From Pseudomonadota bacterium (lineage in GTDB: Bacteria > Myxococcota_A > Polyangia > Polyangiales > Polyangiaceae): 64,000 nucleotides of DNA. Position numbers and translations under genes: made by a program. The stretch covers positions 119,184 through 183,183 of the forward strand of contig JAEYYX010000084.1 in assembly GCA_023428245.1 (NCBI GenBank), written 5' to 3'. Below, in pieces: positions 1 to 10,200 of the stretch (positions are counted from its first letter, which is position 1; each line of letters opens with the position of its first letter). The notes under the pieces were generated by a model that searched no databases, was not told where the DNA came from, and saw only the letters and a program-made list of their open reading frames with translations.

Positions 1-560
1 GCCTTTCGAACGTACTCCGCGAGCTCTTTGGGAAGAGCGGCGGCGAGCTCGTCGCGGAGTTCGGCAGCGACGAATCGGAGCTCCGCATGAGCCAAGAAAA
101 TCTCGTGGAGGATGGCGTGGCGGAAGAGGCCAGGGAGGGCGAGCAGGAGGCGGACGTCGCTTCCGTGCGCGACGACCTGGAGACTTTGGAAACGCTCGAA
201 GGGAGCTCGCTTTCGCTGCAGACGCGCGGCGAAGAGTCCGAAGGGCAAAATCCAGTGAGCAACGAGGTGCCCTCTCTTGCCCGTGAGCGCATGGCGCGCT
301 CGGCGAAGGATCCCGGGTAGCTCACAAATGACCCATGGTCTGCGTTTCAGGCGCGGGAGCGCTCCCGGCCATCCGAAGAGTGCCCTGCCTCCGAGCCAGG
401 TCACTTCGAGAGGCCCGCCGTGCGGTTCCTTCTCCCGTCCAGCCGCGAGCACTGTCACCGGCCCGTGCCGAAGGAGCGCAAGCGCTTCCGCCTCGACGAA
501 ATGTCCCGCTGCCTCGCCCGGGTAGGTTGGGAATGATGTTGTGAGGACGAAGTGAGTCAC
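1..560 (-). CDS. Glycosyltransferase, GT4-like N-terminal domain (partial, runs off left edge)
   Basis: Reading the minus strand from a GTG at 560 gives 186 residues open to the window edge. The start reads VTHFVLTTSFPTYPGEAAGH, followed later by LVAHWILPFGLFAARL and VVAHGSDVRLL. This is the pattern of the donor-independent N-terminal Rossmann half of GT-B (family 4) glycosyltransferases: an early TTSFP strand, a PGEAAGHFVE loop and an HGSD motif. The C-terminal nucleotide-sugar half lies outside the window. The GTG overlaps the TGA of the upstream DUF971 gene by 4 bp (GTGA), which fixes the start and implies translational coupling. Acceptor and sugar cannot be told from this fragment. Expected role: cytoplasmic glycan or lipid glycosylation. 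Confidence 0.72.
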   Translation of the reverse strand, partial: MTHFVLTTSFPTYPGEAAGHFVEAEALALLRHGPVTVLAAGREKEPHGGPLEVTWLGGRALFGWPGALPRLKRRPWVICELPGILRRARHALTGKRGHLVAHWILPFGLFAARLQRKRAPFERFQSLQVVAHGSDVRLLLALPGLFRHAILHEIFLAHAELRFVAAELRDELAAALPKELAEYVRK

Positions 561-958
561 CGAGGTAACTCGCCGAGCTCCTTGAGTGCCTCTGTTCCGA
601 GCGTGCGCTCCAGCTCACCGAGCTTCCACAGATACTCGAAGGGATAGATGCCAGTGGAATGGTGATCGCCCCAAGTCAGACTGAGCGCATAGTTCCCGAC
701 GGGCTCCAGTTCGCGCAGCACCTCGTCACCGCCCGCGATGAAATGGATCTGGCCGCCGTGGCCCTGGCACCCGGCACAGGGACAATAGCCTCTCACGATC
801 GAGTGCGAGAGCTGATGGACGATGGGTCCGCCGGGGCTCGACCAGGTGATCTGGAGGACTCGCGCTCCGTGGGGGGCCCGGATCCCCTGGGGACGTCCCC
901 CAGGGAAGGGGCGGATCGGCGTTTCTGAGGGGCCTCGGGGGCCTTGCAGGTGGGCCAT
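557..958 (-). CDS. DUF971 domain protein (gamma-butyrobetaine hydroxylase N-terminal-like)
   Basis: About 133 residues. The core shows ARVLQITWSSPGG, then the cysteine pair of GYCPCAGCQGHGG, then LTWGDHHSTGIYPFEYLWKL, which is the DUF971 pattern: a small beta domain with a metal-binding CxxC and a W-x-D-x-H-x-x-G-I-Y motif. The family is known as the N-terminal domain of gamma-butyrobetaine/trimethyllysine hydroxylases. As a stand-alone bacterial protein it is often linked to Fe-S or metal handling, but its exact role is unknown. The start at 958 is chosen because DUF971 proteins begin shortly before the PQGIRAP strand; Mets at 967 and 1021 are alternatives. It is divergent from rpsU and coupled to the downstream glycosyltransferase. 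Confidence 0.75.
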   Translation of the reverse strand: MAHLQGPRGPSETPIRPFPGGRPQGIRAPHGARVLQITWSSPGGPIVHQLSHSIVRGYCPCAGCQGHGGQIHFIAGGDEVLRELEPVGNYALSLTWGDHHSTGIYPFEYLWKLGELERTLGTEALKELGELPR

Positions 959-1057
959 GGAGGCCATTTGCCCGAAATATGGACAGGAAGCATCCTTTTC
1001 GTACGCGAAAGGGGTTTGCATTGGGGCCAAACCTCTGCCATATGTCGCCCCCGCCCA

Positions 1058-1306
1058 ATGACGACGACAGAAGCCGTACCCTGTAAGCCCCTCGAAGTCG
1101 CTGTGAGTGATCGCGGCATCGAGCGCGCCATCAAGCACCTGAAGCGCAAGATGGCAGCGGAGGGCATCCTTCGCGAAATCAAGCGTCGCCGGAACTACAT
1201 GAAGCCCTCCGTGCGTAAACGCAAGAAGATCGCAGAAGCAGCGCGTCGTCGCCGCAAGCGGGTGCGCCCCGATGAGCAGCCCACGCCGGCAGCCATGAAG
1301 CCGTAA
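1058..1306 (+). CDS. rpsU: 30S ribosomal protein S21
   Basis: 82 residues. The core PLEVAVSDRGIERAIKHLKR, KMAAEGILREIKRRRNYMKP and the basic tail SVRKRKKIAEAARRRRKR match bS21, the small ribosomal-subunit protein near the 16S 3' end that helps mRNA binding. The ATG at 1058 gives a short MTTTEAVPCK lead before the conserved strand; a longer frame from 944 adds unrelated sequence and would leave no promoter room. It sits divergent from the DUF971 gene and is followed by a hairpin terminator. In many proteobacteria rpsU sits in front of dnaG and rpoD; here those genes are about 17 kb away, so the arrangement is split. Confidence 0.95.
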   Translation: MTTTEAVPCKPLEVAVSDRGIERAIKHLKRKMAAEGILREIKRRRNYMKPSVRKRKKIAEAARRRRKRVRPDEQPTPAAMKP

Positions 1307-1316
1307 ATTCGAAGCG

Positions 1317-1350
1317 AGGCCTCGGACCAGTGTCTGGGGCCTTTCTCGTT
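1317..1350 (+). terminator. Hairpin terminator after rpsU
   Basis: A 10-bp stem with two G-U wobbles (1317-1326 with 1333-1342, loop of six bases) begins 11 bp after the rpsU stop and is followed by a short T-rich run. It fits an intrinsic terminator and separates rpsU from the next gene on the same strand. Confidence 0.55.
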
Positions 1351-1421
1351 GAAGAGTGGCCCGGCCGCGGAAGACTCGCGAAGTTGGCCCGAAGGGAGGG
1401 TCTCCGAGATAAGGGAGGCTC

Positions 1422-2732
1422 GTGATAAAACGAGAGTCGGCTTCGCGTCGCCGTCCGGCGTCCCCTGCGTCCCCTCCTGTTCGATTGAGGTATGTCCTCG
1501 CGATCCTGATCGCTGGCTGGGGTGGGGTGAGCCTGGCGCGGCAGGCGCGCTCCGCTTTCGAGCTTCACGATGCCGCCTCTAAGGCAGCGAACTATGCGCT
1601 CTGCATGGTGGGCCCGACCGGCCCGAAGCTGCTTCGGGAGGGAGCGGACGAATATGTGAAGTTGCTCGAGCGGCGCGTCGTCGCAGCGGGGCCTGGGGAC
1701 CGCCCCTTCGCTCGTTGTGCGGCGCTCGGGGAGAAGGTGGGGCTTTCGCGCGCGCTCCATGAGCTCGAGGCCTCCGCCTTTCGCGAGTACTTCGATGGTA
1801 GCGCCGGAGGCCATAGTGCGAGCGAGCTGGCCTTCGATCGCTCGAAGCTTGATGAGCTTGCGGAGACGGCAGGTTTGTTTGCCCCGGCGTCCCTCGATGC
1901 CCTCGTCGTGCCCGAGCGCCATGCGGAGGAGGCTTCCCATCCGCGAGAGCCCGTGCGTCCCGCGATCGGACGAGGCCTGCCGCCGCACCGGAGTCTCTAT
2001 CGGAGCGCTGTCTCTTATGGGGACTCTTGGGTTGTCGAGGTGGGCTCCGGGGCCAACGCCGAGCGGTTGATCTCCCATGACCGCGGCCTTCGCTTCGAGC
2101 GGGTCTCAGGTCGCGCGGAGCCGGGCCCGTCCGGACCCTGTGCCCCGAGTCCCGAAGGGGCCGGCTTCTCCATCATCCTGAGTGAGGCGGACGAGACCGT
2201 CCTCGTTTCGCGGAGCGCAGCGGGGTCGAGCCGGATGACGAAGCTCGCGGGGCGCCACGAGCGCGTCGAAGCAGCTGATTGTGATGGGTCGGGGTTCTTG
2301 GCGTTGCTCGAGGACAGGAAGGACAATTCGCGTCGACTGAAAGCTTGTGCGCTCGACGGCGTCTGTGCTGAGGTGCCGCTTCCTACTTTGGGCGCGCGAG
2401 CGCTTTCTCCCGAGCTCGATATCGCGTGGGTGGGCGGAGACATCGTGCTCGCGGTCGTGGAAGGACGACTGACGCGGGTGACGACAAGCCGTGACCGGGG
2501 ACAGACCTGGACGCCTTGGGTGCTCGCCTTCGATGGTCGAGAGCTCTTGCCTGCCACGTCGAAAGCTGCTCCGCGTCGACTTCTGCACGTCGACGACGAC
2601 GTCCTGCTCCATGGCCTGAGTGATCGCGGGCAGCCGTACCTAGTTTTGGCTTCTCACGATCACGGTGCGAGCTTTTCGGCGTCGCTTCAGAGTACTGAAT
2701 CGGAGGAAGAGAAGCTCGTGCGACGCGAGTGA
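1422..2732 (+). CDS. Membrane-anchored protein with BNR/sialidase-like motifs, unknown function
   Basis: 436 residues from a GTG preceded by GGGAGG with short spacing. There is a basic N-terminus and a single hydrophobic segment at about residues 23-40 (LRYVLAILIAGWGGV), consistent with an N-in signal anchor and a periplasmic body. Three Asp-box-like motifs appear: LISHDRGLRF (about 216), TSRDRGQTW (about 352) and ASHDHGASF (about 410). In the BNR/sialidase and photosynthesis-stability propellers such S-x-D-x-G-x-T/S-W/F loops mark propeller blades. I see no sialidase catalytic residues, so this is probably a binding or structural propeller and not an enzyme. It is convergent with the giant TPR operon. 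Function is not known. Confidence 0.6.
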   Translation: MIKRESASRRRPASPASPPVRLRYVLAILIAGWGGVSLARQARSAFELHDAASKAANYALCMVGPTGPKLLREGADEYVKLLERRVVAAGPGDRPFARCAALGEKVGLSRALHELEASAFREYFDGSAGGHSASELAFDRSKLDELAETAGLFAPASLDALVVPERHAEEASHPREPVRPAIGRGLPPHRSLYRSAVSYGDSWVVEVGSGANAERLISHDRGLRFERVSGRAEPGPSGPCAPSPEGAGFSIILSEADETVLVSRSAAGSSRMTKLAGRHERVEAADCDGSGFLALLEDRKDNSRRLKACALDGVCAEVPLPTLGARALSPELDIAWVGGDIVLAVVEGRLTRVTTSRDRGQTWTPWVLAFDGRELLPATSKAAPRRLLHVDDDVLLHGLSDRGQPYLVLASHDHGASFSASLQSTESEEEKLVRRE

Positions 2733-2734
2733 TT

Positions 2735-2755
2735 CGAGGCGGGGAGGCTGCCTCG
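2735..2755. terminator. Short hairpin between convergent genes
   Basis: A perfect 6-bp stem (CGAGGC at 2735-2740, GCCTCG at 2750-2755) occupies most of the 40 bp between the BNR-like gene and the convergent TPR gene. There is no T-tract, so a terminator role is only suggested by position. Confidence 0.3.
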
Positions 2756-2772
2756 GCGTCGCTTGCGTTGAT

Positions 2773-5700
2773 CTACCTTGGACTCGACTTCTTCGAGACG
2801 GCCTCGAGAGCTTTCTGCAGGCTCTCACTGGTGGAGAAAAGGAGCAGATCCTTTGCCTCGGCAATGGTCTCGAACCAGCGCAGGCGGGCAGGTCCGTCAC
2901 TCGGAAGCGGCCTTGTCTCGAGAGCCAGAGCGCTCAAGCTCACCTCAAGAGAGCCAACGCCGAGGAAGGCGGCCCGCTGCGCGAGTGCGCTGAGGGCCGA
3001 GTACACCGAGGCGCCGCCCCGACCGAGCGCCCCGACAGCTTCGAGCGCGAGCGTCGGCACGTCGTCATCGTAACCGAGGCGCGCGAACCCTCGCTCGAGC
3101 TGAGCTTGCGCCTGCATGACGCGCCGAGCGTCCGCTCCCTCCGGCCTGAAATTGGGCGCGAAGATGAGCAGGAGCGCCACCAGCGTCGGCCAGGCGCCTT
3201 CAGCCTTCCCCCGGAAAAGCGCGCCCGCGCCCATTTGCTCCTGCTTCATGGCGCGAAGGACGAGGAAATTTCGTACGCCTTCGGGTAAGGTATCAACGGC
3301 CGCGCCCGCGATGAAGCGCAAAGGATGACTCGAGAGGACGAGCACACGAGGGCCCAGCGCCTCTGAGATCAAGAGCTCGAATTTCGGGCCGCCGGTCGCC
3401 GAGAGCGCTCGGCCGAGCGCAAGAAGAGTCGGAGAGGAAGCGGCGGCGGGGCGGGCGCTTGTCGCGTCGAGCGGGAGCGTGAGGTCGAGAGCTTCCTTGG
3501 TCTTTCTGAGGAGCTCTCCGAGGGCTCGAGGCAGCTCCTTGGGACGGAGGAATGGGTCGAGCTCAGGTGCGAGCGCGAGGGAGCCAGCGGCAGCACCATG
3601 TTTGCCCTCTGCTTCTCCCCGCAAGATGCGGAGGGCGGCGTAGGTCGCCTCTGCTTGCGAGCGCGCGCCCAGCAGATCAGTGGCGAGACCGACCGTCTCG
3701 AGGATGCCGAGCTCAAGGCGACCTGATTCTATCTGCCGTCGCGCTTCCTTGGCGGTGCGATCGACGAGCATACGTCGCGCCTGGGCCTCACCGAGCTCCG
3801 CAAGGAGTTCAGCGCGCGCTCCGAGGACGCGGCTGTCGAGGGGCCAGGCGCGGCCGGCGCGCTCGAGAGTGGCGGCGGCGCGCCCTGGATCGCGGGCGGC
3901 TGTCCGGTAGATCTCCGCGAGCTCAAGGACTGACCAAATCTTGTCGTCCGTGGATTCTGTGCGCGCGATGACCTTCGTCTGAAGCTCTGCGGCGCGCTCC
4001 GCGAGTTCGAGCTCGAGGAAGACAGCCACGAGCTCTCGCATCGCGATCAAGCTCTCGGGACGCAAGCTGAGAATGCTCTCGTAAGCGTCCATCGCTGCTT
4101 CGAATTTCTTGAGCTTGTCGCCGGAGAGACGGGCCACACGGTAAAGCGCGCTGACGCGGGCTTCTTCGCTTTGGCTCGCTTGCGCGAGACGTTTGTAGGA
4201 GAGGCAAGCCTCTGCGTACTTTGAAATGGCTTCGGCACTGCGAGCATGCGCTCCGAGCACTCGGGGATCACTCGGGTGGGTCTTGAGCGTTTCTCCGAAA
4301 AGACGCTCGGCTTCCTCCGCACGCCCCGCCTTCATCAAGAGCTCACCCGCCTCGAGCGCGAACTCCAGGCGTGCGTGGGGAGACATTGGCTGCTCGAGTC
4401 GGCGCAGGAGGAGCCCGATCAGTGCCTCATCTTGCCCTTGGTAAAGGTGATGCAGGCGAGTGAAGGCCTCCAGGGAGTCGGGCTCAAGTTCGAGGCAGCG
4501 TTCGAAGCGAATTCGTGCGTTCTCCGGGTCTTGTGCACGCTCAAAGGCGTCTCCGGCGCGGGTGAGCGCAAGCAGGCGATGTTCGTCCGAGTGGCTGGCG
4601 TGAGCGAAGGCGTCCGCTGCCTGGGCCCTTTCGCGCCACATTTCGCCCTCATTCTCGGAGTCCTCCTGGGCATCGATGGCTTCGATGCGAAGCAAACGAG
4701 GCGCGAACGCGGAAGGAGCGGCTTGGACGGCGATCTCGAGATCGGAGAGTGCTTCGTCGGTCTCCCCGCGCGCCAGGGAAAGGCGCGCCAGTTCGGTGCG
4801 GAGGAGCGCGACGTCCTCAGGGTTTTGGTGCCGCGTTGCGAGGACCCGCTCGAGCTCTCGCACGCGGAGCAGGTCTGCTCGATCCCAGGCGTCTGTCGTG
4901 AGCGCACGAAGCGCAAACAGCGGCAAATGGGCCTTATCTCCAAGCTGTTCGAGGGCGCGGCGAGCAGCGCGGAGGTCGCCGCTCCCGAGCGCAAAAGCCG
5001 CTTCGACGAGGAGGTAAGGCTCGCGGTCGGCGAGCGGAAGTGCTGAAATGAGCTCGGGGAAGAGGGAGCGGATCGTCTGGAGACTACCGGTTTCGAGAGC
5101 TCGGTGCTCGATGTCCATGTGCACTCCGAGCGTGGCGAGCCCCTCGTGAACCAGGATGTTGCGCCACATCGCGGCGCTGCCTCCGTCGCCTCGTGCCGCG
5201 TCATAGTGAATGAGGGCTTGGAGCGTGTCACGGCGCGCGTCCGGTGAGCCGTCGCTAGGTGCGTGGTCGAGGAGATGGATCGTCGAGGAGGCCGCCTCGC
5301 CCAGATGGAGCTCGAGGTGCCGTTGGAAGGCTCGGAGGAGCGGGCTCTCGGTGACCACGGGAGCCGTGAGCTCAGCGAGAACCTGCCTCGGGTCTCCCTC
5401 GAGCCAGGCGGTCCCCGCGCGGTGCACGACGTCCAAGGAAGTCCCGGAGCCTTGGTCCACGTCTCGCACTCCGATCCGAGTCGAAGCGCGGAGGAGCTGG
5501 AAGAGAGGCAGCGCCTGGGAGCGTGCTGAGACGCGCCCGAGCCACTGAGCTCGCTCGTCAGCGTCGCTCGCAAAAAGGGCTAGCAGAGTGGCGGCGGCGT
5601 CTCTGACGGAGGCTCCCTCCAGCTCGAGAAGCGCTTCGAGAGCTTCTCCTCGGGCAAGAGCAGGCAGGGCGATCCGTTCCAGAAGGAAGGAAAGGAAAAG

Positions 5701-7290
5701 AGAGGTTTCCTTGGCGAGTGAGGACGCGTCGGGGTTCTCGGCGAGCTCACGCAAGAGCGCGGCGGCCTCCACCACGTCGAGATCGAGAGCCGCTTCGAAG
5801 AACAGCGGCGTCCGCTCTTTGATGTCGAGTTGTCGTCCAAGTTCCACGCGCCGATGCGCGAGATCTCGAGATGGTCCCTTTTGGCTCGCGAGGCCCAAGA
5901 GTGCGGCGGAGCGCACACGGGGGCTTCCTGTCGTCCACGCTTGCTCGAAAGCCGCCTCAGCGCCGGCTGCGTCCCCGCTTGTGGCCCGGCGGAAGCCGAG
6001 CAAGAGGGCGAGCTCCGGATCCGACGTCAGCTCCAAAAGGACGCGGAGGGGTTCGGGATCTTCGTTCGCATTTTGTCTCTGTACCTCGAGGTCGAGGAGC
6101 GAAGGAAGGAGCTCGCCATGAGCCCCTCTCTCGAGGCGCTGCCACTCCTCCACGGCCCTTCTTCCCTCCGCGCTTGTGAGGCGTCCGAGGTAAGCGCCGA
6201 GCGCTGCACGGGCGGACTCCACGGGATCTGTTTCGGAAGACGGGGTCTTTGTGAGAGCCTGGACGAGAGCAGGCGAGCGGGCGTTCTGCCGATCTTCGGG
6301 CGCGGGGAGCCCCGCCATCCGACCGAGCAGGGTTCTCTCTTCAAAGCTGAAGGTGCCGTCGCGGTCAGATCCGAGCGCCAATTTTTGGCCCTCTCGGTCG
6401 TCTTCCTCGAGAGAAAGGTAGGCCAAGAGGCGCAGAGTGAAGGGAGTCGGATCGACGGGCGCCTTTTCCTTGAGGAGGGTACGCGCCTTGGCTCGCTCGG
6501 CAGGGTGGGCGCTCAAGAGCAGCAACCAGACATGGCGGAGCGCCGGAGGGGGCTCGGTTGCACGCCCGAGAAAGCGGCCGAGCCCTTCGATGAATCCCGA
6601 GACATTGCCAGAGCGACGAGCGCGGAGTGCGCGCAAGAGCTCGATACCTGCGGGGACGTCTCCTTCCGCTTCAGTTCGGTCTGCGATTTCGCGCGCAGTA
6701 GGCCAGCTCGACGCGAGGGCAGGGGGAACCTTGAGCCCTGCGCTGGGCTCTCCAAGCGCGAGGGCGAGGAACAGGCGTTCCGCGTCGATCCACGAATCGT
6801 CGAGGGTGCGACTTCCGTGCTCGAGGAGATTTCGGGCTCGGTCGAGATCTCCTCGCCCTTGGCAGAGCTCGAGTGCACGCATGAGCGCGTACGTTCTGGC
6901 CGAGAGCGTGTCGCTTTTTCGGAAGGATTGCTCGAGGGCATAAAGGGCGAGCTCGCTTGGGCCACTGTCGTCCGCCAGCGAAAGGCAGAGGAGTGTGAGA
7001 AGAGCGAGGCGCGGCTGCGTTTGGGCGGCGCGCTCGGCTAGAGTGGCTGCTTCTTTCCGTGCCCCAGAGCGTGCCGAGAGGAGCGCGGCTGCTGCGAGGG
7101 CGCGTGCCTTGGCCGCGGCTGACGATTGTCGTTCGCTCACGAAAGACAGGCGCTCAGCCCAGAGCGCCGGGGACTCAGCGAGGCTCGTTCCAAGCGGGGT
7201 TATTGCTGCGGCGTTTGGCTCTCCAAACAGGAGCTCATCGCTCGAGAGGACCGCCTCAGGGGGAAGCGAAGGGAGGGATGTCCTGGTCAT
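2773..7290 (-). CDS. Giant TPR-repeat protein (1505 aa), downstream partner of a pair
   Basis: 1505 residues from the ATG at 7290, which overlaps the stop of the upstream giant gene by 4 bp (ATGA); the open frame continues to 7731 but that part is an antisense-like Arg-rich shadow. Almost the whole length is helical with TPR-like units, for example DPENARIRFERCLELEPDSL, AEEAERLFGETLKTHPSDPR and FEAAMDAYESILSLRPESLI. No signal peptide or membrane segment is visible, so it is probably cytoplasmic. The last 250 or so residues (LFELLISEALGPRVLVLSS-type sequence, then LPSDGPARLRWF) form a non-TPR domain that also ends the upstream partner. I know this arrangement from other myxobacterial TPR proteins but no role has been settled for it. 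Likely a scaffold for protein assembly. Confidence 0.7.
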   Translation of the reverse strand: MTRTSLPSLPPEAVLSSDELLFGEPNAAAITPLGTSLAESPALWAERLSFVSERQSSAAAKARALAAAALLSARSGARKEAATLAERAAQTQPRLALLTLLCLSLADDSGPSELALYALEQSFRKSDTLSARTYALMRALELCQGRGDLDRARNLLEHGSRTLDDSWIDAERLFLALALGEPSAGLKVPPALASSWPTAREIADRTEAEGDVPAGIELLRALRARRSGNVSGFIEGLGRFLGRATEPPPALRHVWLLLLSAHPAERAKARTLLKEKAPVDPTPFTLRLLAYLSLEEDDREGQKLALGSDRDGTFSFEERTLLGRMAGLPAPEDRQNARSPALVQALTKTPSSETDPVESARAALGAYLGRLTSAEGRRAVEEWQRLERGAHGELLPSLLDLEVQRQNANEDPEPLRVLLELTSDPELALLLGFRRATSGDAAGAEAAFEQAWTTGSPRVRSAALLGLASQKGPSRDLAHRRVELGRQLDIKERTPLFFEAALDLDVVEAAALLRELAENPDASSLAKETSLFLSFLLERIALPALARGEALEALLELEGASVRDAAATLLALFASDADERAQWLGRVSARSQALPLFQLLRASTRIGVRDVDQGSGTSLDVVHRAGTAWLEGDPRQVLAELTAPVVTESPLLRAFQRHLELHLGEAASSTIHLLDHAPSDGSPDARRDTLQALIHYDAARGDGGSAAMWRNILVHEGLATLGVHMDIEHRALETGSLQTIRSLFPELISALPLADREPYLLVEAAFALGSGDLRAARRALEQLGDKAHLPLFALRALTTDAWDRADLLRVRELERVLATRHQNPEDVALLRTELARLSLARGETDEALSDLEIAVQAAPSAFAPRLLRIEAIDAQEDSENEGEMWRERAQAADAFAHASHSDEHRLLALTRAGDAFERAQDPENARIRFERCLELEPDSLEAFTRLHHLYQGQDEALIGLLLRRLEQPMSPHARLEFALEAGELLMKAGRAEEAERLFGETLKTHPSDPRVLGAHARSAEAISKYAEACLSYKRLAQASQSEEARVSALYRVARLSGDKLKKFEAAMDAYESILSLRPESLIAMRELVAVFLELELAERAAELQTKVIARTESTDDKIWSVLELAEIYRTAARDPGRAAATLERAGRAWPLDSRVLGARAELLAELGEAQARRMLVDRTAKEARRQIESGRLELGILETVGLATDLLGARSQAEATYAALRILRGEAEGKHGAAAGSLALAPELDPFLRPKELPRALGELLRKTKEALDLTLPLDATSARPAAASSPTLLALGRALSATGGPKFELLISEALGPRVLVLSSHPLRFIAGAAVDTLPEGVRNFLVLRAMKQEQMGAGALFRGKAEGAWPTLVALLLIFAPNFRPEGADARRVMQAQAQLERGFARLGYDDDVPTLALEAVGALGRGGASVYSALSALAQRAAFLGVGSLEVSLSALALETRPLPSDGPARLRWFETIAEAKDLLLFSTSESLQKALEAVSKKSSPR

Positions 7291-10200
7291 GACCAACCCG
7301 CCCTTTTGCGGAGGATCTCGAGGTCTCCACCGAGCGCAAAGCGGACACCGGAAGCGAGAAGCTCGAGCCTTTCGGACTCGCTCTCGGGGAGCAGGTGTTG
7401 GACGTGTGCGAGCGCGCCCGCGTGACCCACGGCGACGATGCTGCCGCGGAGAGCCCTCGCTTTCGCTTTCTTGAGAAGCAGCGTGGGAGTGATGCCCTGG
7501 GTGGTCAACGTTTCGCCTAAGACCTCGACTTGCGTCCAATCGCCGCCGCTCGTGCGCTCCCGGAGCAAGGCGCGCCGCTCGGCCTTGTCTCGATCGTCTG
7601 AAGGCGCCAGGGCTGCACCGAGCCAGGCCTCGGCGTCTCGGTCGGGTAGGGAGAGAAGGCTCAAGGTGTGGGCACTGGCACTCACGAGTTCTGCCGCAAG
7701 TCGCGCCAGCCGACGCTCTGAGAGCGGCCAAGGGATGGCCGAGCCGACGACAAAGACCGGAGGATCCGTCTGAATGAGGAACCAGGCGCTCGGGTCGCGC
7801 CCGCCGACGATCACGCGCAACTCTGAGAGACCAAGAGCCCGGGCGAAGGGGCGAATCTCCTCGAAGACATGAGATTCTTGCTCGGAGTGGGCTGCGAGAA
7901 GATAGGAGAGATCGAGCGAGGCGAGATCTGGCTGGGTCAGGGGAGCCACGCTTCTGCCAACCAGGGACAGGAATCGGACTTCTTCCTCGGAGACGTCGCT
8001 CCCGTAGAGGCGCTCGAGATCATCCGCAGAGAGCGCGCCCCCCGGCCGCTCGGTCGACGCATCAGCAGGACTATCGTCTCGTCCGAGCAAGCGCCCGATG
8101 CCTCGAGCTCGAGGCAGCTCACCAGGCTCACCGCCTGCCTCGGCGAGCTCTACGTAGCGACCCGCGAGCTCCCCATCGAGAGGTCTCTCGAAGAGCTCAC
8201 GCTTGGTCTTGTCGAGGCTCGGGGCGACCAGCGTCCGCTTCTCCTCTCTCGAGAAATTTAGGCGTCGCACGGAGTCGACGGCATCTCGATCCAATGGCGA
8301 GTCCCGGAGCACCCGCCGGCTCGCCTCCATCTCGCGACGTGGGTCGTTCAGATGGTCACGCGCGAGGGTCAGCATCAGTCGCGCGTAGTGCAGGCGCCTG
8401 GGAATGTCGTCGCACTCGTCGTTCAACTCGGAGAACACGGCGAAGGCGAGCTCATGCCGTCCCGCGAGCGCGCTCTTCCGAGCAAGTTCCTCCTTGTACC
8501 AGGGCGGGCGGAGCTCGACTCGGACGCTCTCGAGAAGTTCAAGGGCTCGGCCTGGCTGCGCGAGCTCTTCCCAAAGCGCTAAGCACTCACCGAGCAAGGT
8601 CGCCATCGATTCTGGAGGTAGAGAGGGGTCCATCACCAAGCTCGTCAGGCACTCGGCGGCTTCTCGGCGCCTTCCGTCCTTCAGATGAATCTGGGAGAGG
8701 CGACCGAGGACGGGGAGCCTGTAGGCGCTCTCGCCCTTGAGCGTCTCGAGTGTTTCGAGCTCGAGGGCTGCTCGTGCGGCCCGGCGCGCGACGCGTGCCC
8801 GTTCCCAGAGCAAACGAGCCCTCCGCTCAGCCGAGAGAGAGCCTCGTGAGCGGAGCTCAATGGCGCGGAGTTCCGCTTCCACGCCTTGACGAGCGCGAGC
8901 GAGGAGGAGGGCGTTGCGGAAGCTCGTGTCTCGATCCGGGTCGAGCTCGAGAGCCCGCTCGAAGGCCTGTTCCGTCTCGAGATTTTTCACGTCGAGAGAG
9001 AGCCGGAGCAAACCCACGCGCTCCCAGAGCTCGGCCGCTTCCATGGCGTCGTCGCGGAGCACTGCGAGCTTTTCGAGTGCGGAGAGTTCGATGTCCGTCT
9101 TTTCGAGGCGTTCCGCCGCGGCAAGGAGCGCGAGCAAGAACGTCTCATCTTGCCCGAGGTGCTTCTGGATCGAGAGAAGGACCGCCAGGGCCGCTTCGCC
9201 GAGTTCCTTGTCCGAGCGAAGAGCGGCTTCGGCGAGAAGTTCGTGAGCCCGGAGCAGATCGAGGGTCAGTCGCTCCTGGTTCTGCTCATCGCTCGCTCGG
9301 TCATCGCCGCTCGGCGCCACCGGGGCGAGCGTCTGATCCAAGATCGAGAGGCCGCCGAGGACGTCCCCTTGGGCCAGGGCACTTTCTGCGGAGAACCAGG
9401 GATCGGCAGGGCTATTGCCGATGAGCTCTCGGAGAGCTTCTCGTGTCTGCTCCGGCTTCTCACGTCCGTTTCGGATGTCCCAAACTGCCTCTAAGATCGC
9501 GGTAACGGGACCTGGCGACGGTTCGACGAATCCGTGTGTGAGCGGATTTTCGGAGAGCGCGCCATCGAAAGCATTGCCCCACGTGACGATCGCTTGGTCT
9601 TCGCCCTTGAGTCCAATCGGCTCCCCGTCGGCCTCGATCTCGCCCTCCGCGAGCTCGCGAAGGACCTCGAGTGCCCGCGCCTCCTCGGAGTTCCCGGAAG
9701 AGGCTGTGTCCGATCCTTCTCCTTTGAGCCAGCTCTGAGCGTCCTTACGTGCTCGAAGGACGGCAAAGGAGCCGTGGGAGGGATCGCCCAGTTCATGGGT
9801 GCCGAAATAGGGTGCAGCGTCGCCGAGCGCTCCTGGCGACGCCTCTTCTGCGAGGAGGAAGAGGCGGGATGCGCGATCATTTTTGGTTCCTGAAAGCTCA
9901 AGCCCGGCCCAGAGGTAGAGGGCAGCTCTGAGCTCCGGATCGGCGCTCCCTTCCGCCGCTCGGAGCAGGATAAAGGCGACGTCGGCAGGTTTTTCGTCCA
10001 GACCGCGCGCGAGCGCGATCGCGGACACTAAGTCGGAGGGATCATGAGTGAAGCGAGTGCGAAGTTCGAGGAAGCCTTCTTCGCGCGTTTCTGGATTCGA
10101 AAGGAGCTGGTCCTGACGGGCGAGGGCGACGACTGCCCGGAGGTCAGGAGCCAGGAAGTCCAGGGCTTTCGACTCTGCGAGTCCGGGTCTTTGGCCCTCA

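Noticed and set aside
1..320. Plus-strand frame MSQENLVEDGVAEEAREGEQ at 87-320
   Set aside because: Antisense shadow of the glycosyltransferase, whose frame on the minus strand shows clear family motifs and continues across the edge.
7291..7731. N-terminal extension of the downstream giant TPR gene
   Set aside because: Arg-rich shadow inside the upstream gene; the ATG at 7290 with a 4-bp overlap is a far better start.
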